A stretch of 64,000 nucleotides of DNA, taken from contig NC_054872.1 of the NCBI RefSeq assembly GCF_018320785.1, positions 36,158,051 to 36,222,050 of the forward strand. Reading direction: 5' to 3'. Positions 30,237 through 42,000 of this stretch are shown piece by piece; positions within the stretch are counted from its first letter, which is position 1, and the number at the start of each line of letters is the position of its first letter. Position numbers and translations under genes: made by a program. The stretch is from Cheilinus undulatus (lineage: Eukaryota > Chordata > Actinopteri > Labriformes > Labridae). Under the pieces are notes generated by a model. The model searched no databases and was not told the DNA's origin. It saw only the letters and a program-made list of their open reading frames with translations.

Positions 30237-31025
30237 TTAGATGAGTAGTGAAGGGGTGGGTTTCTTTCCAGGCCAGGCCTCTTTGGCATACTTCTTTTTG
30301 CGAGGCTCGTTGTAGGTCTCTGGTAGGTAAGGGGCTGTGACAGGAGTGGGGTTGAGAGTGACAGGGGGCTGGGGGGCCTCTGGGGCCAGGTCCACCTCTG
30401 GTGCTGGATTGGGGAAAGGCAGAGGGAGCCCTCCTTGCATGGCAGCACCTCCTGGGGCTCCTGTAGGCTGGTTCTCATGACTGGTTGGAGGCAAGTCCCC
30501 ATAGAGACCACCGCCCAAGCTGTAGCCATGGATACGTTTTGAACTGAGGTCGTCAAGACCGAGACTGTTTTGGCCCTCTGATCTGCGTTTCTGTGGCAGA
30601 GGTGACAAAGTGTTTACTGCAAGTGTCAAACATTTTGTTTTCAATTAAAACTTTAAAATCCAGCAGATTTAACAGCTGACAAACTAGACAAACCATACGG
30701 ATACATTGGATGTTTTTGATTGATACAGATCACTTCTGCACACAACAATAATGGTAGTCTAATTTTTAGCTAGTAATCCAGACCAGTGGTTCTCAACTGG
30801 TGGGTCTGGACCCAAAAGTGGGTTGCAAATTGGTGCCAGGAAAAAACATTGGAAAAGTACAGAGAATGTACAGAAGTTCCAGGCAGACATGTTTTAATTT
30901 ATTTGCTGGACAAGGAGTAAATTCTGGTTGTTTTCTTAAATTACTGACTAATTCAAACAATTATCTTAGAAATAGAAAATGTATCAAGAAAACGCAATCA
31001 GCTATGAAAATGTCTTCATTTATCA

Positions 31026-31058
<33 letters not shown>

Positions 31059-34000
31059 TTCTGCATTATCATGGTAAAACAGAATGAAATTACATGTCAG
31101 CTGCATGTACTACCAAAGTTTTGTCTAATATATTTGTTCAATTATATGTTTTGATTTATCAAGGATCCAAACTAAAACATATTTTATCACAAGAATTTTT
31201 GTGGTGGTGGGTCCTGTGGCTAGACCAGTTGAGAACCTACTGTTCTAGACAGACCAGTTATTACTTTTCATTTAAGATAGTTCTGTGATAACACTTAAAC
31301 ACAGAAAAACTTTGTAGTTGAGATGCTAAGAACCTGAATCTAACATTTTCAATTACAAAACTAAAACTTACCTTTATTGGGATGACAGCTGTCTGCACCA
31401 TATTTCTAAAGCGCCCCACTGAGGGGTCAATGTCCTCTGCAAGTAAACAGAATAAGGGTGTACCCATTCAGTCGAGCACATTTCATTTTTGAATTGCAGA
31501 GCTGTAAAAAAAATTCTATTACATATTTACAACATGACAGGAGACCCCAAGCTGCAAACTCTTGCAGTAAAATTGATGAAAATTAAATTTACTGTCCAGA
31601 AACTAGTAAATATTATCAAGCCAAGAGTAAACAGGGTATAAGATAGAGAAGCAAAGATTGTAAAAATCAGGGCAAAAGCTGATACCAATATTTCAAATAG
31701 CAATTCAGTTGATGGCTGTTGTTTTTTGTTTTTATTACTTCTTTACCCTTGCCAATATTTCTTTATATGTCTGAGATCACAAGAAACAGATTAGAGTTTG
31801 TCTAACAGGTTACGTCTTCTGCTTATTAATTTTTCACTAAGATTTTTACCTGGGTTAATGATGGAGTCCTCTTCATTGAAGGTAACTCTGGAGTTCCTCC
31901 GTTTCCTCTTAGGCCTCTGAATTTCAAGGTTACCCTCCTCGATGGTCAGTAGAGAGATACGCTTGTTGTGGGCTGTGTTGAACTCTGTCAGATTCTAAGA
32001 AATGCAAACATCAAAAATGTGACAATAACACGGGGAAACGACATGCAGCATCAAGAGAAAAGGGGAAAGTCAATGACACTACTTGTCACAAAGAACAGAT
32101 AGAAACAAGTCACTACATCTTCATGTACAGATTTTTGGATTTAGCATTTACATTTAGACTTCATAAAAAAATCACTTAAATGGACCTAAATATGTTTAGT
32201 ACAGGGTTCTGTATCTGTTAGATCAAAACACAGAGTGCTGATTTTTGTTTCTTTTCTTGCTCAGAAGTGAAAAGTACATGTACCTCCAGCTCTGTCTCTT
32301 CTTCTGGAAGCCCAAGCAGTCCTTTCAGCTCTTCATCGTCTCCTGTCTTACTGTCTCCAGTGCCAGCTGTGCCTTGGGTTTGGGGTTTCTCTCTGATGGT
32401 GTATGTCCGTGTGGAAGCCCCAAAAGATATTGTAGAGTCTATGGGAATCTGCTGAGGCTTGTGTGCCTCCAGTCGAATGTGCCCAAGAAAAGTACCATGT
32501 GCTATAACGATGACATTGATAGAAAACAATCAGGGTGACTGCATGTACTGGAACTGATTATTCATCAGTTTTCAATGTTAACTTACTGATTCATAGTTAC
32601 AGCCAAAAGATTTGAGTCATTTTTTAAAGGTGATAACAATTCAGGCAGATAGCATCACTTGAAGAAAAGATTTAATTAGGGATGCACGATATTGGACTTT
32701 TTTTTGCCATTATCCTGTATGTGAATATTTTTTCAAAACCATTTTGGGCAATACCGATAACGATGTATAAATGATGTACCTTTTAATAAATAAATAAATA
32801 CATAAAACACCAAGTGTCTCCTATGCAACAAGACGCCGAGTCGAAGTGGAACTGAGAAAGGAGCGGGGAAGTAGATGGTCTGGAAGTTGTTTTACATTTG
32901 GGGCCTCATTCAAAATGTTCAGGGCTCATGGTGGGGGTCCTTGAGTATTTGGTGCCCTATGCAGCCACCTACATGTGATGGTACAGTTGTACATTTTGCC
33001 AATATTTAAGGCTGACACATGATTCATCAGGCCAATGTCTGCAATATCTGCTGTGCATATCAGCAGGAATGTTCTTATCTGCCTGCCAATATTGTTTTTT
33101 CAGAGTCTATATCCGTAAGAACTATTAGCAGTGTATGAGACAGATAACAGACATTCAAAATTTGTATGCATTTGTTATGGCAAACAAAATGTACTGAATG
33201 TGAAAAAAGGAAAACTGCACGTTACAATTTAAGGAAAAATGATCCGAATCAGTCCTACCCTGGCTTCTGTGTTGCTTATTAAGTGGCTGTGCAACATTAA
33301 GCCAGCCAGTCAGTGTGTTGTGAGCATTAGGTGAGACTTTAGAAAGTGAAAAAGCCAGAGGAGAAGACATTCCTTGCAGTGGAGTAAAAAACTTTTTAGT
33401 TTATCAATTCTATCCAATTTCCAGACATGGCTATAATGTGGTTAATATTGTGCATCCCTAGGTGTGATGTATGCATTACATATCTGCCTGCTAATATTTT
33501 TTTCTTTTATTTTAAAGGATGTCTTACTGCTGTTGAGGTCTATAAGGAAGACCCTCTTCAGGTGTTTGTGGTAGACCAGGGCTGCGTGGACTCGTGAACA
33601 TGACTGATGGTCGATGGTGAAGTCACACCAGTCTGGGTTTCTCCCAAACAGGTAGTACTTCTTTTCATCTATGATTAGTTTCTATAAGAGACAACTTCAG
33701 TTAAAAAAAAATGGTTATAAAAATGATTTTTTTAAAGTTTGGCAGAAATGGTTCTGTGCCTTTGAGTCATAACTTCACAGTGCTGCTCCAAACTGAAAAG
33801 CTTAAATCTCAGGGCTGATGCTGCTCTCGCACCGTTTGTAACCTTGCAGCCATAGACGATCCCAGTGTGAGAAACATCTGAGACCAAGTGGGCTGTCAGG
33901 CTAGTATCTGGTGCATTCAATCTTCACAATACCGTTACAATAGCAGTACCAGTACAAGAGTTTACAACAAAGTAATAACTAATATACAGTGTACTGCTGA

Positions 34001-34648
34001 CTTCAAATTGCATACTTCTGGTTACCTCTATCAGTTTGTCTCCCTTCATCACGTCTAGATGAAGCCCTGCGGGTGGTTTGCCTGCCCTGAAAAACAATTG
34101 TTGAAGGTTTAAATATTTAAATCGTTTCAATTTTATTTTCTATGCAAGGCAAGTGAATGAAGCCAATGAGATGACATCCTTACTTTGTCTTTCGTATTAT
34201 GCTTTTGGGAGTTTTTACATAAACTCTTATGTTAGCTCACGGTAACGCTTTAAAGGTAGTATTTTGCAAGATAAATGTTATATATAAACTGTAAACACTG
34301 AGGCTTTACATATTATAACGTCGCTCAACATCGCTGTTTGCTTTCTACTTGTAACAGAAACTCTAAGATTAAAAACAACAAAGCTTCCCAGAAAAACACG
34401 CCGTTTATGAATTAACGCAAGCGTTTACGTGCTAGCATGCTAGCTAGCCTGGTTGCTAATATTAGCTACGGCCACTGCACGCTTCCCTTTGAGTAAAGAT
34501 GAGATATGTCAATGCGTGAACATTTTTCTGCCCTTAAATTTGTAGTTTTGCATAAAACATACAATTTTAAAACTTTAGCATGTGCATTTTCTCACCATGA
34601 TGGACAATCGAAAGGAGGGGGACCCTCTTTGCTTGTTTTAGTCGCCAT
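30237..34648 (-). CDS. ppp1r8: Protein phosphatase 1 regulatory subunit 8 (NIPP1)
   Basis: Seven coding exons on the minus strand: 34648-34596, 34086-34026, 33681-33528, 32501-32284, 31994-31850, 31436-31372 and 30590-30237. They join in frame to 349 residues (human 351). The N terminus PPPFDCPSWAGKPPAGLHLD leads into an FHA domain (about residues 35-135: KKYYLFGRNPDWCDF, IDHQSCSRVHAAL, HGTFLGHIRLE). The central part has the PP1-docking RVxF motif, here RVTF in KRKRRNSRVTFNEED, preceded by a basic stretch. The C terminus NEPRKKKYAKEAWPGKKPTPSLLI-type tail is almost invariant. NIPP1 binds and restrains nuclear PP1 and, through its FHA domain, phosphorylated splicing and mitotic factors. The start fits family length; the first 9 residues differ from human. 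Introns hold two MITEs. It is head to head with themis2. Confidence 0.96.
30784..31242. mobile_element. MITE of the TTCTCAACTGG family in ppp1r8 intron 6
   Basis: Left end CAGTGGTTCTCAACTGGTGG, right end (reverse-complemented) CAGTAGGTTCTCAACTGG. Flanks ATCCAGAC (30776-30783) and TTCTAGAC (31243-31250) agree at 6 of 8 positions, a likely hAT-type duplication. The interior has a 26-base poly(A) run near 31032 and no ORF. Confidence 0.75.
32677..33460. mobile_element. hAT-like MITE in ppp1r8 intron 3
   Basis: Left end TAGGGATGCACGATATTGG; right end reverse-complemented TAGGGATGCACAATATTAA. A 784-base unit with no transposase. A short internal array TAAATAAATAAATA lies near 32787. Same family as the partial copy at 3190-3587. 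Confidence 0.8.
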
Positions 34649-36014
34649 CTTGCCTCATCTTATCAATGCCCAGCTGCATGATGGGTAAAGCGCTCTATGT
34701 ACGTGGGAGTTGTAGTCCTATAACGATGTCACGCTTATTCCGGTTAAGACAATTAGAGACGTCGTAAAATTGAGTTGGTGCAACTAAAACTGAAAAAAAT
34801 CACCAACCGTGAATGGGTGAACACGAAGTAAGTTAAGTTACTGTGAAAAACAACGTTTGGTGTCCTGAAGAAACACTAGATGGCGTCAAACTCCAGGTAG
34901 CTGTCTCAGGGTATGTGCTGTACAAAATAGGTTTGCAATGTATTTTCTTGTTTTGGATAGAAAGTGTTTTCATAACCAGAAGAAACCAACCCACACTCAC
35001 TTTAAAGGGCTTGTGTGTGATTAATTGTAATGTCACACTTTGATTTATTTGGAACAACATTTTACAATTTTTACTTGTTAATTTGCTAAACGTGGTTCTT
35101 CAAGGTGGTCATTTCCAAGGTGGGCCATGGAGACGTTGGGGAACCCCCCCTCAGAGGTTTAAACAGCATCTGTGTATTTAGACTGCAAGAGGGTTCACTT
35201 GGAAAGTGTTGTGGGTTTTGACAGAAGCTGCGAGGTGCTGTCTTGTCAGCCACAGAAGTGGGAGGATTCTTCACAGTGCAGATGAATGGAAGGAAGTGAG
35301 GAGAGATGTCTTTTTCTTCAGTAATGTAGTAGAAGGTTGTGTAAGTGTGACAGAAGAGAGGGGGAAATTTCCTGTTGAAGGAAGGTATTCTGGACCAGGG
35401 CTTATATGCAGATAAAAGAGGGCAGAGTGACTAAAATTCAACTAACCTAGGCTTCAAGGAGACCTTGTCTTCCACTCTGGGTGTAATTTGTATGTCCTTC
35501 CTGATCATTGAAATTTCATTACTGCCCTTCAAAATCCATCAACACATTTTTCTATTCTGCACAAAATCTTTCTATTTATTCTTCAAACATACAAACGAGT
35601 CAGCCAAGAAAAAATTTTAATGTGGTTTGCTAGGTTTTGTAAAGACAATGGATTTTATCCATTTGATATGTCATGTTATCCCTTAGAAAAGATAGGTATA
35701 AATCTTAGAAATTATTTTAACTTGTTTGGTTATTTGGTGTGGGTTCTTTTTTTGGGGGGGGGGGTTCCAAGGCTGATACTGCAATCACTTAAGCAATCAA
35801 TTTATAACTAACATTTCTCAGTACAGTATGACATTGCTAAAGACGAATCAATTGGTCTCTGCCCGTGAATGCAAGCATTGTGCAGAAAAGCTCCTGTTAC
35901 TTCCTCATTGTGCTTTTGTGGTTTTTCAACTGAGAACACATCAAGCTTTTATGCTGCTCTTGTCATTTGGTGCCTGCCTTCATTTTCTGCTCGCAGCACT
36001 CTGAGGCAGCAGTG
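34649..36014. promoter_or_regulatory. Shared upstream region of ppp1r8 and themis2
   Basis: The two start codons point away from each other with 1366 bases between. The ppp1r8 side is CpG-containing with the ZNF143-like site; the themis2 side is AT-rich with no obvious TATA box. Untranslated exons of themis2 may lie here but I cannot mark them. I see no other gene. Confidence 0.5.
34705..34716. promoter_or_regulatory. ZNF143/STAF-like site upstream of ppp1r8
   Basis: GGGAGTTGTAGT is the complement of ACTACAACTCCC, matching the ZNF143 (SBS) core. It lies 57 bases upstream of the ppp1r8 start codon, in the space shared with themis2. ZNF143 sites are typical of housekeeping promoters, which fits NIPP1. 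The match is by eye; binding is inferred. Confidence 0.5.
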
Positions 36015-39000
36015 ATGGCAGGCACAACTGCGCTGCCGCTCCAGCAGCTCATCGCTTCATTGGACAAAACTTGTCTGCCAAAAATTCTACAAGTTTGCTC
36101 TGGAGTTTATTTCCAAGGTAGGTTTTTTATTGTTCTACTGACTGTGAACTGAAGATATGACTGCGGATTAGGACAAAATAGACGAGTTCAGAGATTGGTA
36201 TAAACTGTTCATGTCAGCAGTTCTGTTTTGTGTCTCTGTCTATTGCATATACATTTATAAATCATGCATTTCCTTATTTTCTTTAGCCAAAATAAGGTGT
36301 AATTTATGCTTGTTAGTGCAAAAGTTTTTATTTTTATCACTGAAATTGAGAAAAAAAATCCAAAGTAGGGTTCATAAGATTTTGTCTTAAAAAAAAAGTA
36401 AGAAGTTATATAATTTATGCTTCATTTACATGCTAATGCTAGAATTTTCATTTGTTTTTGTGCTTTTTCTCCTATTTTTCACCTCTGTTGTAGGATCGAT
36501 ATATGAACTCTCTGGGAGCGAGGTATGCTTCTCTACCGGGGATCTAATAAAGGTCATTGATATTGAGCTCTTATCCGTTTGCTGTGAAGACATCAGCAAC
36601 AAAGAGAAGTTCGAGCTCCCCATTAACCACACAGGTGGGTCTGAGCTGCAGAAAGATTCTCATTAGATCAGATATGTTTGTTTCGTTGCTGACTGCTGAA
36701 ACGTACTGCTGTTTCTCAGGCTCGTTCAGGATTGTTCCTGAGGAGATGCCGTACAGCTCAGTGGAGGAGATGTTAAGCCTGAGGCCTGTGGGTCTTGAAT
36801 CCTGCCTTCCCTTCACATTCACCTGCAGCTCCAAGATGACCTTTGAAAACTTCACACTGGGTGCCGGAAGAGCTTTAACTGTGCTCTCTGTTGAGCGGCA
36901 AGTGAACAAGGAGGATCAGGTGCGCTGCCAGGTAAAAGGACAACAAGAGGCCTCAGCAGAAGTGTGTATCCCCCTCTCTGCCCAAGGGGAGTTCAGGGAG
37001 TGTGTGAGCGAGGAGTGCTTCACTCTGCAAGAGATCCTGTCCTCACCCTGCCTACTAAGTCGAAGGTTTCATTTTGTCAACACAACCAAATGGGAGAATC
37101 CTGTCATCTTCAGTCCGGTGTACCAGGTCCATGCCATCATGAACTGTAAGAATATTTTTCTTTTTTTGAAGTGACTTAGTTAATGTAACTCAGTAACAAT
37201 GGCATACAATTACACTTCTTCTTTCAATAAGTACTGCATTTCATTTAGTGGATTGGAGCATTTCCACTTAACCACTCAAATGATTTATCACTTTCTGTTT
37301 CACTAGAATTAAGAGTAAAATATTGTATTCATTTACCATCGCATTAATCCTCAGTGTAGCTCCAGTGATTATGTGAAGAATAAGATTTTACGACCCTAAA
37401 AACAAGCTCATATGAAAATATAATCTAATAATATAAATATAGATATAGATATAATATAAACACATTTTTTGCTTAAGATCACAGTAAAGTAATGATACTT
37501 TGTGGTACGGTTAGATACAAACAAGTCATATTGAGGGGACAAAAATGATAGCCTTTTGACAGTGGTGGATTAAGGTGGTCATGGGCCCCTAGACTAATTT
37601 TTTGTAGGGTCCATCTTACTAATCTTGCTTCAGAAGGAAAAGGTAACTGTGCATAAAACTGTGTGTGGTATATCTAATAGCCGCAGGCTCTTAGGACACA
37701 CCGACATACACTAGATCAGGGGTTTTCAAACTATTTTTGCCAAAGACAGACCCAAGATCTAACCAGAATCTGAAAGCACACCATATCCATATTCACACAA
37801 AATAGCGTCTTCCAATCATTTAACACTAACTCAAGTTGTTGTTTAGTTGTAGTGATAATGTATGACTGTAGACTGTCCTACGGCACACCAAGATTGCCTC
37901 AAGGCACACCAGCATACCTTGCCACACCATTTGAGAACCACTGCAAATAATCCCCCAGAAAACCTTGAAAAAGAGACATTTTGACTTAAAAAATGATCCA
38001 CTGCAGGTCACATCAATCAATTTCTTTCCCATACTTATACAAATGTTTTCGGTGTTAAATTTAATTGTCAAACTTTATTTTTTCGCTGTGTATTTCCATT
38101 TGATATGCACAAGAGAGAACATACAAGATATATATTACTGATTCTTTAGAAAAGGGACAAAACATGTATGACAAATGTGACTTTTTACTTTGGTTAAACT
38201 ACAATCATTTAAAGTGGATATTTTAACAAAATGAGGTCTCAACTCACAGATGTGTGAAGGAACACATTCTTAATTCAACTTTTTTTCCAAAATATTTTTT
38301 GTGCCCATCCTATCTTGATTTTTTGTAAGCTCTATCAGGCAAACTAAAATGTGTTTTATTTTTTTTTTATCAATTCAGGATGAATTTCAAGTTTTCAGTT
38401 ATCTAAAACCAGTATTCAGTAATGATATTTGATAATAAAACACATTATTTTCTCTTTTTTATATCTTTAATGTATCTGAAATATCACATTTCTGAATTTC
38501 ATGATTTTCTAACTAAATTTTAAATATTAGCCATAATAAACTAATCTTTTTAAAAAGAAATTTTATTGCATATAGATTAGCTGGTTTATTGACAAATGAG
38601 CAGAATGAAATGAACCAAGGATAATTCTTTTTTTTTTTTAAATGAACAAAACCATCATCTGACGGAGTTGACAATAGGGATAAAAAAGTAATGGATTAAA
38701 CTATAATTCAAACCAAATAATGATCTTAAATGACCACCATAAAGATTCAGTTTATAGACTGGACTTTATTGACCTCATTCTGGATTTACCCGGACTTTGG
38801 CACACACATCAGTGAGTCAGCTCATTAATAAGTTTCAAATGAAAGTTGAAACTTGTTAATATAGGGCCGATATAATTTAGTGCATTTACAACAGACTGAG
38901 TATTTTACACATGCTGCTCTTATGTAATGATATGATCGCTTGTGATTGCTGCTCTGACTGGTGAAGCTGTGCATGTCAAAAGGATTTTTAAGCACATTCT

Positions 39001-42000
39001 ATATAATTGATAATTTACACAAGCGATGGAACAACATTTATTCATATAATTTCAACAAAAATTTGTCATTTATCATCATAAAATAACAACACAAAATGCA
39101 TATGAGGCCTCTAATTGGATGTCTTGATATGTGAAAACAAAATGAAGCAACAGTTGACTTGAAAAAGAAAGTTGGCCTTTAAATAGGGTTGTCATAATTA
39201 GAAGTTTACAGCAAACAACCATAATATTTGAATAAAAGTAAATTTGTGTTAACAGGGGAAAAAAGAAAAAAAAAAACATAATTTAGCATTTATGTTGACA
39301 GACAGAGAATAAAAAATAATCATATCTATTCATTAGTTACTTCAGTTACACTTCCCTTTAGAAGATCCATATTTTATGCGAAAAGCACTTTAAAAGAAAA
39401 AGCAAATACACATATAGAAAAGTAAATCAGGCAAACATACCTTAAACATTAATAAAATCCCATATCTTTTTTATGATAACATAATATATAATGTACAACA
39501 AAGCCTACATCTGTTTGAGATCTCCAGCTGGTTATGAACAGAATGAAGGTAATATTAAGCCTATCAGCTAGAAAACAAACAAGACAGTTGGATAAAGATA
39601 GACAGTTTTGCGTCAAACTGCTGCAAAAAGTAGGTGTCAGACAAAGTAATGAACATCCCACTGCAGAAAGACTTTTTCAACACTTTCCACAGCAAAGATT
39701 GAAATGATACAGTTGACTTGAATTGAAGCAAGAGAAGTCTTTTCACATATATAATTAAGAAGAAGATAGGCTTTTATAAATCCCTCAATTTTGCATTGTT
39801 ATTGAACATTTCACACATACATAGACTGAAATACATGCACTTGCATGTCTCCTGAATTGCTCTGATGAAGAGATGTCAGGAGGCCTCTGCACAAAAGGGA
39901 AGTGCAGTCAGTTAGGACGTCATTGTCTTTCGCTCAAGTCAAATTTTCTTAATAAAGCACATTAAAAACAACACACTCTGACAAAATTACTGTACAACCA
40001 AGAGAAATTAAATCGAGAGCACTCACATTTATAATAAAACACCAAATTAATCAACAAGTTGCATACTCTGGACATTGTGTATTAAGGAGCTCTGAGGTTC
40101 ATTTCTTTTTTTACAGATCACAGTTTGTTTATGAATGTGCTGTATGGTCTGCTTTTTCTACATGAAAACCGAAACATTGGTGTATTCTTAACAAGGCTGT
40201 TCTCAGTCTACTTCCTTTAGACCCTCTAAACTACATCTGTCAGGAGAAAACAGAAACGCATTCTCTGATGTCCCAGTGTCTTTTCTTATAATCAGTTCAA
40301 AATATCAGAACTGAACTGAAGGAGAACGTTGCTGCTCTTGTTGCTTGGAATGAATTGCAAAAACACCTAAAACTTGACCTGGTCTTGTTAGACACTCTAA
40401 AGAGGAGTTTAGATGACTTGGAGGCAGACACATCTGACTGCAGATGCTTTATCTGATTGTTGCTGATTTTGGCAAATATTAGTTTCAATTTGTTATGTTG
40501 TGTTTAATTGTTCTGTCTGTTACTCTGTTAACTAGGCTGACTGTCTTGTTTAGAACACTTTTGAAAACGATATTTTTATTCTTACCAAGGTTTTTTCCTG
40601 GCTAAATAAAGGTTAAATTGAAAAAAGTCAAATGAGGTAGGAAGTATAAGGTAGATTTAGATCAATGCAGTGCAACCATAAAAATGTTACCTGTTCAATA
40701 AAACATAATATAATGTGAGTAACAAGAAGGAACCAAGTAAGTTAGAGCTGAATTGGTTTTCAGCTGTGACTTAAAAATGTGGAGGGACCAGGCAGATCAC
40801 GCATGGGAAGATTGTTGCATAACTTGAGATTTACACATAATGCTCACTTATCTTGGAAGCAGGAAGAAGATTGTTTTTAGTTAGATTCACTAACTGATGA
40901 TGAGACAAACCTGGGTTATACTTCTACAGAACCCAGAGAGGAGATAACAGCAGATTAATACTAACAGACTGCCTCTGCAGATTACAATAGACCACTTGCA
41001 TTTTGCTGATAATATTTCCTTCTGTGCACATAAGAAAGACAATGAAGAGGTACAGTCTTTTCCTTTTGTCACTAGTCCTTTGGACACCTTTTAGCCACTT
41101 TCCTGCCACCTTTATGCAGATGACACACAACTGTATATCTCAGTGTCATCACAGGACTACAGTCCTTTATTATCACTGTTTGGTGTTGAAAGAGTCAGTG
41201 AGTGGATGTGCCAGAAAAAGCTGAAACACTTGACTCTGGCCCTAAAGAAGAAAAGTAAAAGTGAGTGCTTACCTTGACTCAATGACACTTAAATCTACAT
41301 TAAGAAAGTTACGACTTCCAGTATGAGGTGCACGGAGTAGACTCGTGTTTAGTTCGCTCCCGCAATTGCTCTTTCATTTACATTTAAAACCTCGCTATTT
41401 CAATTGTTAAGTGCTGGTAGTAGTCAGAAGTTAGTGTTATTGTACACTCATCCAGAATTGACCAAGTCAAAGGGAAAATCATCTGTAAAAGACAAGGAAT
41501 CTACGTCTTCCCTGCCTTCTAGCATACCTATGGCTGAATTTAGCTTGCTGCTAAATGGCCTCAGAGAGGCTCTGGAGGCTGATTTCAAATCGTCATTTGA
41601 GTCACTGGCATCCACGCTGGACAACATTCTCTGTATGGTCACAGACCACGGGCAGTGCATCACTTCCCTGGAAACTACCACTACTGAGGCCGACACACGT
41701 CTCCAACAACTGGACGCAATCTGTCATCCTGCGCTTCCACTGCTTTAAAGTCAAAGATCTGGCAATCTGTGAAACCTGTAAGCGACCATCTTACCAAAGA
41801 AGTACTTCAGAAAAGGCTGAGTTTGATATTCTAGTATTATATGAAACATCGGAGTTACTGTTAAAATCCTGTTATAATTTTTATGAGTTTAGCGATAAGC
41901 CAAGTAAAATACTCGCTCACTAAATTCGGCAATCCTCCTCATCATCGCATATTACTCAAATAGAAACTGCAGTTGGTACAGCTCTAAATCCTCAGTCCAT

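Noticed and set aside
30029-30556. 175-residue minus-strand open frame overlapping the last ppp1r8 exon
   Set aside because: It is a shadow of the real NIPP1 C-terminal frame, which is conserved through to its stop.
35206-35415. Open frame between ppp1r8 and themis2
   Set aside because: Low-complexity, no domain, no supporting splice sites; lies in the shared upstream region.
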